Source: an uncultured Bacteroidales bacterium
GTDB taxonomy: Bacteria > Bacteroidota > Bacteroidia > Bacteroidales > Paludibacteraceae
Length of the DNA stretch: 64,000 bases
Direction of reading: 5' to 3'
NCBI GenBank assembly: GCA_946414805.1
Contig: CAMKPZ010000001.1
Span: 1 to 64,000, forward strand
Below are positions 9,026-18,100 of this stretch, piece by piece. Positions within the stretch are counted from its first letter, which is position 1. Every line of letters begins with the position of its first letter. Under the pieces are notes generated by a model. That model had not been told where the DNA came from. It did not search any database and saw nothing but the letters and a program-made list of their open reading frames with translations. A program made the translations under genes and the position numbers.

Positions 9026-9202
9026 ATGCATATCGGTATTACAGAAATCATCATCATCGCCCTCATCGTTTTGCTGCTCTTCGGTGGCAAGAAAATTCCT
9101 GAACTGATGAAGGGTCTCGGCAAAGGCGTCAAGTCCTTCAAGGACGGCATGAAAGAAGGCGATGAGGAAGAGAAGAAAGACGAAACTAAAACTGAAAGCT
9201 GA
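9026..9202 (+). CDS. tatA: Sec-independent translocase subunit TatA
   Basis: 58-residue TatA/E-type subunit of the twin-arginine translocase. It has a short N-terminal transmembrane helix ([17 protein letters not shown]), then [19 protein letters not shown], the typical amphipathic helix, and an acidic-basic tail. The family's F-G hinge is present as LFGGKKIPE. tatC follows 13 bases downstream, within a heptamer array. TatA forms the pore for folded proteins; the nearby Tat-signal reductase at 2.1 kb is a likely substrate. It sits behind a long structured leader. Confidence 0.93.
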   Translation: MHIGITEIIIIALIVLLLFGGKKIPELMKGLGKGVKSFKDGMKEGDEEEKKDETKTES

Positions 9203-9225
9203 GGGCTGAAGGCTGATGGCTGAAT
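9198..9225 (+). repeat. Four heptamers joining tatA and tatC
   Basis: gctgagg, gctgaag, gctgatg, gctgaat: four 7-bp units. The first contains the tatA stop codon (9200-9202) and the third the tatC ATG (9216), so the array sets the distance between the two genes. Confidence 0.7.
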
Positions 9226-9968
9226 CCTTTTGGGATCATCTGGACGAACTGCGCAGCGTGCTAATACGTTGCGTGGTGGCGTGGGGTATCTGCGCGGTAG
9301 CGGCGTTCTGCTTCCGCGATGCGCTCTTTGCCTTCCTCTTCGCGCCCTCCCATCCGGATTTTATCACCTATCGGTGGCTGAATTCTTTTGTCTTTGAGCG
9401 TAGCGGTCTTTCGACTTTCGACTCACAATTCATCAACACCCAATTAGCCGCCCAGTTTACCACCCATATGCAGGTGGCGGCACTCGCAGGTCTGGTGATT
9501 GCTTTTCCTTACTTGGTATGGCAACTTTACGGCTTTCTCTCGCCGGCGCTCTATACCAATGAGAAACGCGCAGCCGGACGGATCATCGGTTTCGGTACGC
9601 TGCTTTTCCTCTGCGGCGTGGCACTCAACTATCTGGTTATCTTCCCCTTTGCGTTCCGTTTTCTGGCTACGTACCAAGTGCAGCCGGAGGTGGTGAACCA
9701 GATTGCACTGGACTCCTATGTCTCTACGCTGCTCATTCTTTCCCTGCTGATGGGTATTCTCTTTGAGATGCCGCTGGTGGCGTGGGCGTTGGGCAAAGCG
9801 GGACTCCTGGAAGCCGCATGGCTCAAGCAATACCGCCGCCATGCACTCGTAGCACTCATGATCATTGCCGCCGTCATCACGCCTACGGGCGATGCTTTCA
9901 CGCTCATGCTCGTCACCATTCCGCTGTATCTGCTTTACGAACTATCCATTATGGTCACACCAAAATAA
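9216..9968 (+). CDS. tatC: Sec-independent translocase subunit TatC
   Basis: 250-residue multi-spanning receptor subunit of the Tat pathway. The N-terminus has the hallmark FWDHLDELR before the first transmembrane helix; about six hydrophobic segments follow, and the later ITPTGDAFT is also typical. The length is normal. It recognises the RR signal and works with TatA encoded 13 bases upstream. The TonB receptor begins immediately after the stop codon, so tatA, tatC and the receptor are likely one transcript. Confidence 0.93.
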   Translation: MAESFWDHLDELRSVLIRCVVAWGICAVAAFCFRDALFAFLFAPSHPDFITYRWLNSFVFERSGLSTFDSQFINTQLAAQFTTHMQVAALAGLVIAFPYLVWQLYGFLSPALYTNEKRAAGRIIGFGTLLFLCGVALNYLVIFPFAFRFLATYQVQPEVVNQIALDSYVSTLLILSLLMGILFEMPLVAWALGKAGLLEAAWLKQYRRHALVALMIIAAVITPTGDAFTLMLVTIPLYLLYELSIMVTPK

Positions 9969-9974
9969 TTGTTC

Positions 9975-11870
9975 ATGGAACGCTGTAAACTCCATATTAT
10001 CCTTTTGACCCTCATTGCATTTCCTCTTTGGGCGACCGAGGCGCAAGACACGCTGCCACCTATTCCGTTGCAGGAGGTGGTGGCTACCGGCACACGTACA
10101 ACCACCGACCCGCGTCTGCTGCCGGTGACGGTAAACGTAGTGACCGAAGATGTCTTAACCGAGAAACAGCAGCCGAATATTCTGCCGACTCTGACCGAAC
10201 AGGTACCGGGACTCTTTATCACGCAACGCGGTGTGTTAGGCTACGGCGTGAGCACCGGCGGTTCGGGAGGAATCAAAGTGCGCGGCATAGGCGGGCAGCC
10301 TAATACGGATGTCTTGGTGCTCATCGACGGTCTGCCGCAATACGCAGGTCTGTACGGTCACCCGATAGCCGATAACTACCAGACCTCGATGGCGGAGCGG
10401 GTAGAGGTCATCCGCGGTCCGGCGTCCCTCTATTACGGCTCCAATGCCATGGGAGGAGTCATCAATATCGTTACCCACCAGCCCAAGACCGACACTATCC
10501 TGACGCGTATCCATGCGCAGGGAGGTTCGTTCGGTTCGGTCGATGCAGGCATCACCAACCAACTGCGTCGCGGTAAATGGAGCGAAGCGGCGGGCTTCAA
10601 CTACGTGTGCACCAGCGGTCACCGAGAGAATACTGCCTTCTCGCAGTACAGCGGTTTCGCACGGCTCGGTTATGATATCAACGCCCATTGGGCGCTCCAT
10701 GCCACGGGTAACATCGCCTGTTTCAATACCGCCAATCCCGGTACGGTGACCGATCCTGTCTTTGACAGCCATCAGCATATCCTCCGCGGCATGGCAACCC
10801 TCTCGGCGGAGAATCATTATGACCGTACGGAAGGTGCTATCCGCGCTTATTACTCCGGCGGCAGGCACCGCATTAACGATGGTCATAAGGCTACCGAACC
10901 GCTTCCTGCCACCGAATATAACCACACCGATCTCATGTTAGGCGTGAGCGCGTACCAGACCGTCCGGCTCTTCCACGGCAACCATACGACTTTCGGTTTC
11001 GACTACCAGCATTTCGGCGGACACGTGTGGAACCGTATTCTGGCAGATAACACTAACAAGGACATCATCCGTAAGACCCAATACGAGTTGGCAGGTTACG
11101 TGGATTTCCGGCAACAGGTGGTCTCTTGGTTCTCGTTGGATGCCGGCGTCCGCTTGGGTTGGCATTCCGTAGCAGGCTTTTACTACGCACCGCAAGCGGG
11201 TCTCTCTTTTCTATTGCCGCATGACGCCCAACTCAAAGCTGTGGTCTCCCGCGGCTTCCGCAACCCGACGATCCGCGAACTCTATATGTATGCGCCGGCG
11301 AACGACAGCCTGCAGGCGGTCAGCCTCTGGAACTATGAACTGTCGTACAAGCAATACCTCCTGGGCGGTCGCATACGCATAGGCGCGAACATCTTTTATC
11401 TGCACGCGAAGAACATGATCGAGACGCGCCCCATTGACGGACGACCGCGTAACGTGAACACCGGCGAACTGAAGAACGCCGGTGCAGAAGTGGAGTTCTC
11501 CGCCCGCGTGTGGCAGGGACTGATGCTCGGTGCCAACTACAGCTACCTCTATATGGCGAACCCCGTTCTGGCTGCGCCGGAACACAAGCTGAACATCTCC
11601 CTTGCGTACCACCATGACCGTTTCCGTATAGGCACGAACGTGCAATATATCCACGGTCTCTATACCCAAATCAGCAATCAGCCGTCAGCAGGGTCAGACC
11701 TGCATCAGCAGAACTTCTGTCTCTGGTCTGCTCATGCGGCAGGGCGTATCTGGCGCGAACTATGGGTGACCCTTACCGCCGATAATATCTTAGGTACCGA
11801 GTATGAGATCAATGCCGGTTTCCCGATGCCCAAAACAACCGTCATGGCAGGACTACAGTTTGCTTTTTAA
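9975..11870 (+). CDS. TonB-dependent outer-membrane receptor
   Basis: 631 residues with a signal peptide (IILLTLIAFPLWATEAQ). The plug domain begins LQEVVATGTRTT and includes VLVLIDGLPQY and VEVIRGPASLYYGSNAMGG, all standard in BtuB/CirA-like receptors. The beta-barrel ends in a terminal phenylalanine (GLQFAF). The ATG at 9975 is chosen over the TTG at 9969. Transport is driven by TonB; the ligand cannot be deduced. Near the C-terminus, residues encoded at 11670-11710 (SNQPSAGSDLHQQN) come from a heptamer array similar to one in the polyferredoxin. The gene is linked with tatAC upstream and DUF362-DUF1893 downstream. Confidence 0.9.
   Translation: MERCKLHIILLTLIAFPLWATEAQDTLPPIPLQEVVATGTRTTTDPRLLPVTVNVVTEDVLTEKQQPNILPTLTEQVPGLFITQRGVLGYGVSTGGSGGIKVRGIGGQPNTDVLVLIDGLPQYAGLYGHPIADNYQTSMAERVEVIRGPASLYYGSNAMGGVINIVTHQPKTDTILTRIHAQGGSFGSVDAGITNQLRRGKWSEAAGFNYVCTSGHRENTAFSQYSGFARLGYDINAHWALHATGNIACFNTANPGTVTDPVFDSHQHILRGMATLSAENHYDRTEGAIRAYYSGGRHRINDGHKATEPLPATEYNHTDLMLGVSAYQTVRLFHGNHTTFGFDYQHFGGHVWNRILADNTNKDIIRKTQYELAGYVDFRQQVVSWFSLDAGVRLGWHSVAGFYYAPQAGLSFLLPHDAQLKAVVSRGFRNPTIRELYMYAPANDSLQAVSLWNYELSYKQYLLGGRIRIGANIFYLHAKNMIETRPIDGRPRNVNTGELKNAGAEVEFSARVWQGLMLGANYSYLYMANPVLAAPEHKLNISLAYHHDRFRIGTNVQYIHGLYTQISNQPSAGSDLHQQNFCLWSAHAAGRIWRELWVTLTADNILGTEYEINAGFPMPKTTVMAGLQFAF
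11670..11710 (+). repeat. In-frame heptamer array in the TonB receptor
   Basis: Units cagcaat, cagccgt, cagcagg, gtcagac, then ctgcatcag. The order of units closely matches 1418-1456 in an unrelated gene, so this is a shared repeat rather than shared protein ancestry. Confidence 0.6.
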
Positions 11871-11891
11871 CAACCTCAAAAACATACATTT

Positions 11892-13286
11892 ATGAAAAAA
11901 ATCATCCTTAGTACTTTGTACTTAGTCACCCTGTCCCTTTTCCTCGGCTGCGCCAAGAAGGCAACAGCGGAGCCGCAGACAGCCGGTAACGACAAGCCGG
12001 TAGTGTACATGACGCAGGAGATTTCTCCGGCGGCATTGGTGCGTATCTACGAAGCCCTCGGGCGTCCTGCTGAAGGACGCGTGGCGGTGAAGATCTCTAC
12101 CGGCGAAGCCGGCGGTCACAACTACCTCAAACCCGAACTCATCCGTCAGTTGGTCGATCAGGTGAACGGAACGATTGTGGAGTGCAACACCGCTTATCCG
12201 GGCAAACGCAACTCCTTCGAGGCGCACTGGCAGACAATCAAGGACCATGGCTTCCTCGACATCGCGTCCGTGGATCTTATGGACGAGGAGGGAAGCATGT
12301 GTATCCCGGTGCAGGACAGTACATGGATTCATTACGACCTTGTGGGCAAGCATTTGGCGAACTACGACTTCATGATTAACCTCGCCCATTTCAAAGGGCA
12401 CGCCATGGGCGGTTTCGGCGGTGTGCTCAAGAATCAGTCTATCGGTGTGGCTTCGGCGGCAGGCAAGGCGTATATTCACTCTGCCGGCGTGACGGAGGAT
12501 GTGAACGAGTGCTGGTCGCACACGGCCAACCAAGACGGTTTCCTGGAGTCCATGGCGGCTGCAGCGCAGGCGGTGCATAACTATTTCGGCGACGGCGAAC
12601 GGATTCTGTATATCAATGTGGTCAACAACCTCTCTGTGGACTGCGACTGCGACAGCCATCCTGCGGCTCCTGAGATGAATGATATAGGTATTCTCGCGTC
12701 CCTTGACCCCGTGGCACTCGATCAGGCCTGCGTGGACCTTGTCTTCCATTACCCGTCCAAAGAGGGTGATGACGCAGCGGCACTCATCGAGCGTATCAAC
12801 TCGCGTCATGGTATCCATATTCTGGAACATGCCGCCAAGATCGGTTTCGGTTCGCGCGAATATCAACTCGTCTCTATCGACGGCGAAGACATGTTAGAGA
12901 GACTCAATGAGCAGCATATCAGTCTGATTGTCCGCAATGCCGGACTGACAACCGAATATACCCAGCACGGCGTGAACGACCTGCTGCAACTCCTTGAGAA
13001 CGAACCGCAGCGTCTGCAAGGTGCCGTAGTGGCGGACAAGATGATCGGAAAGGCGGCTGCGGCGATTATGGTAGTAGGCGGCGTGAAGCAGGTTCATACC
13101 AACCTTATCTCTACGCCGGCGCGTGAGATGCTGGAGAAAGCGGGTGTGCAGGTTTCTGCAGCAGAGGAAGTGGAGATGATTCTCAACCGTGACCAAACAG
13201 GCCAATGCCCCATGGACAAAAGCCTCAATGATACGGACGATCCGGCGGAGTGCGTAGCTATTCTTGCTGCGCCCAATGCTGAATAA
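11892..13286 (+). CDS. DUF362-DUF1893 fusion lipoprotein
   Basis: 464 residues, probably an exported lipoprotein (SLFLGC lipobox after MKKIILSTLYLVTL). Residues about 35-330 match DUF362: VKISTGEAGGHNYLKPEL, then INLAHFKGHAMGGFGG and LKNQSIGVAS. The C-terminal 120 residues match DUF1893: LIVRNAGLTTEYTQHGV, GAVVADKMIGKAAAAIMVVG and ILNRDQTGQCPMDKS. DUF362 proteins are often linked with Fe-S redox proteins; the biochemical function is not established. It follows the TonB receptor by 21 bases. Its 3' end overlaps the convergent esterase gene by 29 bases. Confidence 0.8.
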   Translation: MKKIILSTLYLVTLSLFLGCAKKATAEPQTAGNDKPVVYMTQEISPAALVRIYEALGRPAEGRVAVKISTGEAGGHNYLKPELIRQLVDQVNGTIVECNTAYPGKRNSFEAHWQTIKDHGFLDIASVDLMDEEGSMCIPVQDSTWIHYDLVGKHLANYDFMINLAHFKGHAMGGFGGVLKNQSIGVASAAGKAYIHSAGVTEDVNECWSHTANQDGFLESMAAAAQAVHNYFGDGERILYINVVNNLSVDCDCDSHPAAPEMNDIGILASLDPVALDQACVDLVFHYPSKEGDDAAALIERINSRHGIHILEHAAKIGFGSREYQLVSIDGEDMLERLNEQHISLIVRNAGLTTEYTQHGVNDLLQLLENEPQRLQGAVVADKMIGKAAAAIMVVGGVKQVHTNLISTPAREMLEKAGVQVSAAEEVEMILNRDQTGQCPMDKSLNDTDDPAECVAILAAPNAE

Positions 13287-14418
13287 AATCCAGCAGATAT
13301 GCCCGCCAGTTGCGCCAGTAATGCCCTCCGCCGGTCTCGGTGTAGCAATGCTCCTTGCCGGATTGGGTGAGCCGTTGGCTGAAATGGCGGCCGTTATTGA
13401 GGAACATATCATCCGTACCCATGTAGATATAATACCGGGTGTCATGCACTTCCGGTGTCGGTACCTGCGATTTGTAAGCCACGGGCGAGAACATTCCAAT
13501 AGCCTCGAAACAGTCCGGGTACTGATTGACGATATTGGCTGCGATCCGTGCTCCGGAGGAGAGACCGGCGACAGCACGTTTGTCGGACACACGATAGGTA
13601 CTGTCGATCATCTGCATCAGGTCGCTCAGCCCGTGTTCCAGACTGTGATCGCGGCATAAGCGCGGGTAGTGCACTACATTATTCCATAATGTATGGTGGC
13701 TCGGGTGTCCTTCTTCGGGGCCCATGTTGCAGTCCGGCATGACGATCACAAACGGCCGGATCAAACTGTCAGCTATCAGGTTCTCTACGATCTGGATCAC
13801 GCGCCCGCGTTCCGTCCAGCTGCCCTCATAGCCGTTGATCCCGTGCAGCAGATACAGCACCGGAAAACGCGTAGTATCATCCGGCTCGGCTTGCACATAG
13901 GCGGCCGGCAGATAGATGTTCACGCTGCGGGTCTGTTTCTCCTCCGAGCAGTACCAACTGGTGCGAACCACTTCTCCTTGAGCCGCCGGCGGGGTATAAC
14001 GATCCGCCAACTCGCTGCCGCCTACGCTGACAATGTTCCATAAATGCAGTCGCTGCCAGGAGGTGTCGTTATTCAGCGGATCGGGTCTGCGCTTGCCGTC
14101 CACACGAAAGCAATAAGTGTAGGTCTCCGGCACCAGGGGTGGGGTGGTCACGTGAAAACAACCGTCGCTGCCTTTGCGCATCTTCAGTTTACGGCTGTGG
14201 TCATTATAGCGTGTTGAGTCCTTGCCCCGGTATTGGAAATCGCCCATTACCCTTACATGTCTGGCCGGGCCGCAATACGTGAAACTCACCGACCCGTCTT
14301 CGTTCACGATATAGGACGGTTGGTCATACGCGCTCGGCACAACCACCTTCGCCCGCTTTCCTTCCGCCGTCAGGCAGACGCACGCAGCGACGAGCAGCAA
14401 ACATATAAATCGTTTCAT
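13258..14418 (-). CDS. Secreted esterase, alpha/beta-hydrolase fold
   Basis: 386 residues with signal MKRFICLLLVAACVCLTAEG. An N-terminal early-set (CBM48-like) domain (VSFTYCGPARHVRVMGDF) precedes a putative esterase domain: VLYLLHGINGYEGSW (oxyanion region), GLSSGARIAANI (nucleophile Ser in GxSxG) and a C-terminal GGHYWRNWR with the likely catalytic His. This is the architecture of Bacteroidetes ferulate/acetyl-xylan-type esterases. The ATG at 14418 replaces the TTG at 14424. It is two bases downstream of the PCMD gene, so they are probably co-transcribed. The substrate is likely a plant polysaccharide ester, by inference. Confidence 0.85.
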   Translation of the reverse strand: MKRFICLLLVAACVCLTAEGKRAKVVVPSAYDQPSYIVNEDGSVSFTYCGPARHVRVMGDFQYRGKDSTRYNDHSRKLKMRKGSDGCFHVTTPPLVPETYTYCFRVDGKRRPDPLNNDTSWQRLHLWNIVSVGGSELADRYTPPAAQGEVVRTSWYCSEEKQTRSVNIYLPAAYVQAEPDDTTRFPVLYLLHGINGYEGSWTERGRVIQIVENLIADSLIRPFVIVMPDCNMGPEEGHPSHHTLWNNVVHYPRLCRDHSLEHGLSDLMQMIDSTYRVSDKRAVAGLSSGARIAANIVNQYPDCFEAIGMFSPVAYKSQVPTPEVHDTRYYIYMGTDDMFLNNGRHFSQRLTQSGKEHCYTETGGGHYWRNWRAYLLDFIQHWAQQE

Positions 14419-14420
14419 TA

Positions 14421-15383
14421 TCAATATTCCAACTGTATATTATCCACCCATACAATGTTACCCGGGCAACCGGTGAAAGGCAGTTGGCAACCTGAAGAGA
14501 TCTGTATGATCAGATGAGTGGGTTTCATGTCTCCTCTCCATCCTATTTCTTCTACCAGCACCATTTTGCCTTTGCTGTTATGGGTTTTGAACCGGTGGTT
14601 GGAGAGATCATGCCAAGGCCGGTTGCAATCGGTGGGAGAGTCGCAATACGCTACCTCCAGTCGATGCCCGTTCACCCATCCGTCCGTGGATTGGGAGATA
14701 TATTCGGTGGCTGTGCCTACACGGTAGGCGTACACATGTCCGTCCTGCTCCCAACGGTGTTGCAGGACCAGCACGATCTGCCCTTTGTCTTTTCCTTCCA
14801 CTTTTTTTACCCTGGTGGAGGCGTTGGCTTGCAGGATCTGCCCGTCCACGATTTTCGCTTTGTAATCGAGCACCAGTGCTTTGGGGCGTTTGGTGAAAGG
14901 TATTCCCATGTCGATCGCCGAATTGGGATCCGAACTATGGGCGAGGGTCACGGGATCCGCCAGCACGCCCGTATAGAGGCTGCCTGTCACCAGCGCTTTG
15001 AGGTTGATTCCTACGGCTTTGACCGTGTCCAGCCGTGTCTCCATACGGCAGCAATAACCCTCTCCGCGTTTCTCGGGAACAACGCTTACCGACACCTTGT
15101 TCACACCTAACGCCTGCGCATAGGCATTTCCGCTGCTCCATGGCGAATCGCCGCGTTGGTAACGTGTGCCGCGGATGGTATCGTTCGCCGCCACCATGTA
15201 GAGCGCCTTCGTCTTGCCGCCCAGCAGCGGAGACTCTTTGATATACCGCACGGTCCAACTCTCAAAATCGCCGTATGGCACCGGTTCCAGATGTCCTTGT
15301 GCGCACACTCCGAGTGCAATAAACAGACAGGTAATAATCAATCCGGCAATCAATGCGCCGGTTAGAAATCTATTCTCGTTCAT
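14421..15383 (-). CDS. PCMD-domain exported protein
   Basis: 320 residues. An N-terminal hydrophobic segment (ALIAGLIITCLFIALGVCAQG) is a signal peptide or anchor. The rest resembles the PCMD (putative carbohydrate metabolism) domain: PYGDFESWTVRYI near the start, LVLDYKAKIVDGQ in the middle, and a terminal IVWVDNIQLEY. PCMD proteins are Bacteroidetes-specific and thought to bind or process glycans. A heptamer array (15384-15411) lies directly before the ATG. The esterase gene follows at 2 bases, suggesting joint use on a carbohydrate. Confidence 0.75.
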   Translation of the reverse strand: MNENRFLTGALIAGLIITCLFIALGVCAQGHLEPVPYGDFESWTVRYIKESPLLGGKTKALYMVAANDTIRGTRYQRGDSPWSSGNAYAQALGVNKVSVSVVPEKRGEGYCCRMETRLDTVKAVGINLKALVTGSLYTGVLADPVTLAHSSDPNSAIDMGIPFTKRPKALVLDYKAKIVDGQILQANASTRVKKVEGKDKGQIVLVLQHRWEQDGHVYAYRVGTATEYISQSTDGWVNGHRLEVAYCDSPTDCNRPWHDLSNHRFKTHNSKGKMVLVEEIGWRGDMKPTHLIIQISSGCQLPFTGCPGNIVWVDNIQLEY

Positions 15384-15411
15384 AATTTACAATTCACAAT
15401 TTACAATTCTT
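15384..15411 (-). repeat. Heptamer array abutting the PCMD start codon
   Basis: aattgta/aattgtg-type 7-bp units end directly at the ATG, where a ribosome-binding site would normally be. Similar arrays lie at about 18093-18120, 19656-19675, 20346-20372, 26169-26205 and 27541-27625. Confidence 0.65.
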
Positions 15412-15772
15412 AGAAGTAAGTTCTGAAAGTAATCATTATTGCCGAATCGCTTTTCGGCGCAGCGTATAACTCGCTGTACGGGCAGGCGGTGGGGCTGAAC
15501 ATGGCAAACCATCGCGGCGCCATGCCGATCACGCCGTTCACATGCGACATACTCATCCCTACATCGATCAGCAGTGTCGGCGTGATAACCGGCAGATGGA
15601 TGTCAAAATACATCCGTCCTTTGCCTACTGTGCCGCCGAACAGACCTTTGTCTACTCGCACAGGACGCATGGCAAACTGCTCTGACCAATCGGGAGTCTT
15701 CCGCTCCGTGGCGTATGCCACGTTACCAAACAAAGAAAGGCAGACTAATACCGCTATGTGCAATCTCTTCAT
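15410..15772 (-). CDS. Small exported protein, unknown function
   Basis: 120 residues from the ATG at 15772. There is a clear signal peptide (MKRLHIAVLVCLSLFGNVAYA). The mature part (WSEQFAMRPVRV to MITFRTYF) ends in an aromatic residue after an alternating pattern, which would suit a small outer-membrane or periplasmic protein. I do not recognise a family. The start lies inside the 3' end of the glycosyltransferase gene (50-base overlap in another frame), so translation may be coupled. It is probably in one transcript with the PCMD and esterase genes. Confidence 0.6.
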   Translation of the reverse strand: MKRLHIAVLVCLSLFGNVAYATERKTPDWSEQFAMRPVRVDKGLFGGTVGKGRMYFDIHLPVITPTLLIDVGMSMSHVNGVIGMAPRWFAMFSPTACPYSELYAAPKSDSAIMITFRTYF

Positions 15773-16991
15773 TATGTTTCTTCTCCCGCTCCTTGGCACA
15801 GTCCTCTATCTCTTCCTGTAGCATCTCTTCGAACTGCGTGACCGAGTTCTCCAGCGTATAGCGTTTGGCGGACTGATAATATAACTCGCCTATGTATTTC
15901 CGTTCGTTGGGGTGGTCGAGCCAGTAGTCGATCGCTCTTGCCAGATCCTTTGGATCTCCGGGCTTGAACAGACTCCGACCGTCTAACGCAAACTGCGGAG
16001 TGGCGGAAACGGAACTGTTGGCGATCACGGGTACCAATCCTGTTGCGAACGCCTCTATACAACTGATCGCTTCGCTCTCCATGTCGCTTGCGTGTACATA
16101 CAAATCCGTCATGCCTAAATGTCGGATTAGCTCATCCCTGCTCAAATAGAGGAACATTGGCTTGTTCGGCAGTTTCTCGCCTAACGCAACGTATTCGTTG
16201 TATTTAGGTCCTTTGCCTGCAAACGCTAATTGTATCTTGTCCGCATATTTGCTGTACGGCACTGCGTTGATAAGCACGTCTTGACGCTTTTCGCCCGACA
16301 ATCGGCCTACCATCGTGATCACGATCTTGCCTTCCAGCTCCGGGCTTTTCGCCGGGCGCCCGTGGTCGATAAACTGCTTTCCTGCTTCCAGAAACTCCTT
16401 CTGTATTCCGTTGCTGATAGCATGGATCTTCGCCGTGTAACCGCGTTCGGCGATCATGTCGCCCATGAATTTAGAAGGTACATGAACGTGACGCACACGG
16501 TTATAGACATTGTGACGGAATGACTTGTAAAACAACTCGTTGAACCATTCCACTTTGCCCATGTTTACCGAAGAAGTCATGTTCTCCGGCTGGATATGGA
16601 AAGCAGCCGTCACGGGTTTGCCGATTTCGTTGCAGTAATTGATTGCCTCCATCGAGATGCCGAACGGCACATAGATATGCACAATCTCCGCCCAGTCGCA
16701 GGCCTCATGAACGATATTTTTATCGTTGTGCGCAAAACTGAAATCATGCTTGTCCATCAGCGGCTGGAATACAGGCATGCGGAACTTCTCCGTCGTAAAA
16801 TCCCCATCCGTCAGATTGTTCTCCTTCGTACTTGGTTCCTGGTCCTTAGTCCCTTGGTCACTTGGCGTGTCCCAGCACAGTACCCTCACCTCGTGCCCTC
16901 GTTTCCGCAGTTCTCCGGCAAATCGCTGGGCACTGATACTTGTCCCGTTGTTCGTCGTGTAGAAACTGTCTATGACAAATAAAATCTTCAT
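15723..16991 (-). CDS. Glycosyltransferase family 4
   Basis: 422-residue GT-B-fold enzyme that transfers a sugar from a nucleotide donor, probably at the cytoplasmic membrane. The N-terminus KILFVIDSFYTTNNGTS is the acceptor-side glycine loop. VITMVGRLSGEKRQDVLI begins the donor domain, and HASDMESEAISCIEAFATG is the E-x7-E donor signature of GT4. An extra stretch of about 23 residues (DTPSDQGTKDQEPSTKENN region) after the first Rossmann unit is encoded by a heptamer array at 16829-16866. The acceptor is unknown. It is divergent from the AraC-type gene at 17.2 kb. Confidence 0.85.
   Translation of the reverse strand: MKILFVIDSFYTTNNGTSISAQRFAGELRKRGHEVRVLCWDTPSDQGTKDQEPSTKENNLTDGDFTTEKFRMPVFQPLMDKHDFSFAHNDKNIVHEACDWAEIVHIYVPFGISMEAINYCNEIGKPVTAAFHIQPENMTSSVNMGKVEWFNELFYKSFRHNVYNRVRHVHVPSKFMGDMIAERGYTAKIHAISNGIQKEFLEAGKQFIDHGRPAKSPELEGKIVITMVGRLSGEKRQDVLINAVPYSKYADKIQLAFAGKGPKYNEYVALGEKLPNKPMFLYLSRDELIRHLGMTDLYVHASDMESEAISCIEAFATGLVPVIANSSVSATPQFALDGRSLFKPGDPKDLARAIDYWLDHPNERKYIGELYYQSAKRYTLENSVTQFEEMLQEEIEDCAKEREKKHNEEIAHSGISLPFFVW
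16829..16866 (-). repeat. In-frame heptamer array in the glycosyltransferase
   Basis: Units acttggt, tcctggt, ccttagt, cccttggt, cacttgg (plus-strand reading) encode the DQGTKDQEPSTKE insert. The insert keeps the frame and falls in a surface-loop region of the GT-B fold. Confidence 0.6.
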
Positions 16992-17078
16992 GTATTATTT
17001 TGTTTTCGTGAGTAGTTTTTCAAAAACGGCTGCAAAAGTACTGCTTTTTAAGCAATTACCGTTCTTCTAATCCGTGCG

Positions 17079-17154
17079 AAAATTGTTCTAATTTTACTAT
17101 TCTTCTTGCATATATCAGAAAATTGTTGTATCTTTGCACCAAAATTGTTCTAAT
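17079..17154. promoter_or_regulatory. Paired direct repeat flanking the AraC gene promoter
   Basis: AAAATTGTTCTAAT occurs at 17079-17092 and 17141-17154, either side of the promoter at 17106-17138. Such a pair is a candidate operator, possibly for the AraC protein encoded just downstream. This is inference only. Confidence 0.4.
17106..17138 (+). promoter_or_regulatory. Promoter for the AraC-family gene
   Basis: TTGCATATATC at 17106 and TATCTTTG at 17129-17136. The TTTG is followed by the second operator-like repeat and by short aacccgt heptamers (17161-17183) just before the start codon. Confidence 0.75.
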
Positions 17155-17186
17155 CCGTACACCCGTAACCCGTAACCCCTCAAAAT

Positions 17187-18092
17187 ATGGCAAAAACAAC
17201 CTCTGACCAGAACGATATAATGACCGATTACTCCGGTTTCAAGTGGATGAGTTTTATTCCGGGCAAGCACGCTCTGGACGATATTGCCGTCATGGAAATC
17301 GCTACCACGCAAGCAAACTTCAGCCGCTTTATACTCCCCGACCAATACTTCACGCCCACCTATTGCATCCAGATTGTCAAAGGAGGTTCGCTCCATATAA
17401 ACATCAACAATACGAACTATGAACTGACCGCCAACCAAGGCTGCCTGGTTACGCCCGAACTGCTGATTGAGAAACCGCAGAATCTGGAAAATTATGTGGA
17501 AATGTTGGTTTTGTCTGCTTCGCGTGAGTTCATACAAGAGCTGAATCTGGAGTTCCCGCTTGCTGCAACCTCATATATCTACGTCCATCCGGTGTGGAAT
17601 ATCAGCCCGAAAAGGATGGAGCGATTGGAACAGTATTTCCATCTGATGCGCGAAGTGCTCAATGACAAAGACCGCAAAGCGGCTATTCACTTGGTGCGTT
17701 CGTTCTTCTATTATCTGGCGGAACCCGAACTGAACCATTTCCCCCAGCAGAATATCTCCACCATGTCGCGCAACGAAGGAATCACCGGCCGTTTCATGCA
17801 ACTGGTGGACGAGCATTGCGAGCGCCACCACAACCTCGACTGGTATGCCGGACAACTCTGCCTCACCACCCGTTATGTCGCCAACACGGTCAAACAGACT
17901 GTCGGAATGACCGCAAGTGCCTGTATCGAGCATGCCCTCACCCAGCGCGCCCAAACGCTCCTTTGTACCACAACCCTCTCCATCCAGGAAATAGCCGACC
18001 AACTCGGATTCCAGAACCAGTCCCATTTCGGTACCTTCTTCAAACGCCGGACAGGCCTCTCGCCCGCCGCCTTCCGCAAGAAATCATTTTAA
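17187..18092 (+). CDS. AraC-family transcriptional regulator
   Basis: 301 residues. The N-terminal 150 residues form a cupin-like sensor (QIVKGGSLHININNTNYEL, TANQGCLVTPELL). The C-terminal 100 residues are the AraC double helix-turn-helix: LCLTTRYVANTVKQTVGMT, then LSIQEIADQLGFQNQSHF and FKRRTGLSPAAFRK. It probably binds direct repeats such as those around its own promoter. The regulated genes are unknown; the dipeptidase gene follows within 9 bases, so the two may share a transcript. Confidence 0.88.
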   Translation: MAKTTSDQNDIMTDYSGFKWMSFIPGKHALDDIAVMEIATTQANFSRFILPDQYFTPTYCIQIVKGGSLHININNTNYELTANQGCLVTPELLIEKPQNLENYVEMLVLSASREFIQELNLEFPLAATSYIYVHPVWNISPKRMERLEQYFHLMREVLNDKDRKAAIHLVRSFFYYLAEPELNHFPQQNISTMSRNEGITGRFMQLVDEHCERHHNLDWYAGQLCLTTRYVANTVKQTVGMTASACIEHALTQRAQTLLCTTTLSIQEIADQLGFQNQSHFGTFFKRRTGLSPAAFRKKSF

Positions 18093-18100
18093 TATAAATT

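Noticed and set aside
11922..12866. 314-codon antisense frame over the DUF362 gene
   Set aside because: Shadow frame; the sense protein is well supported.
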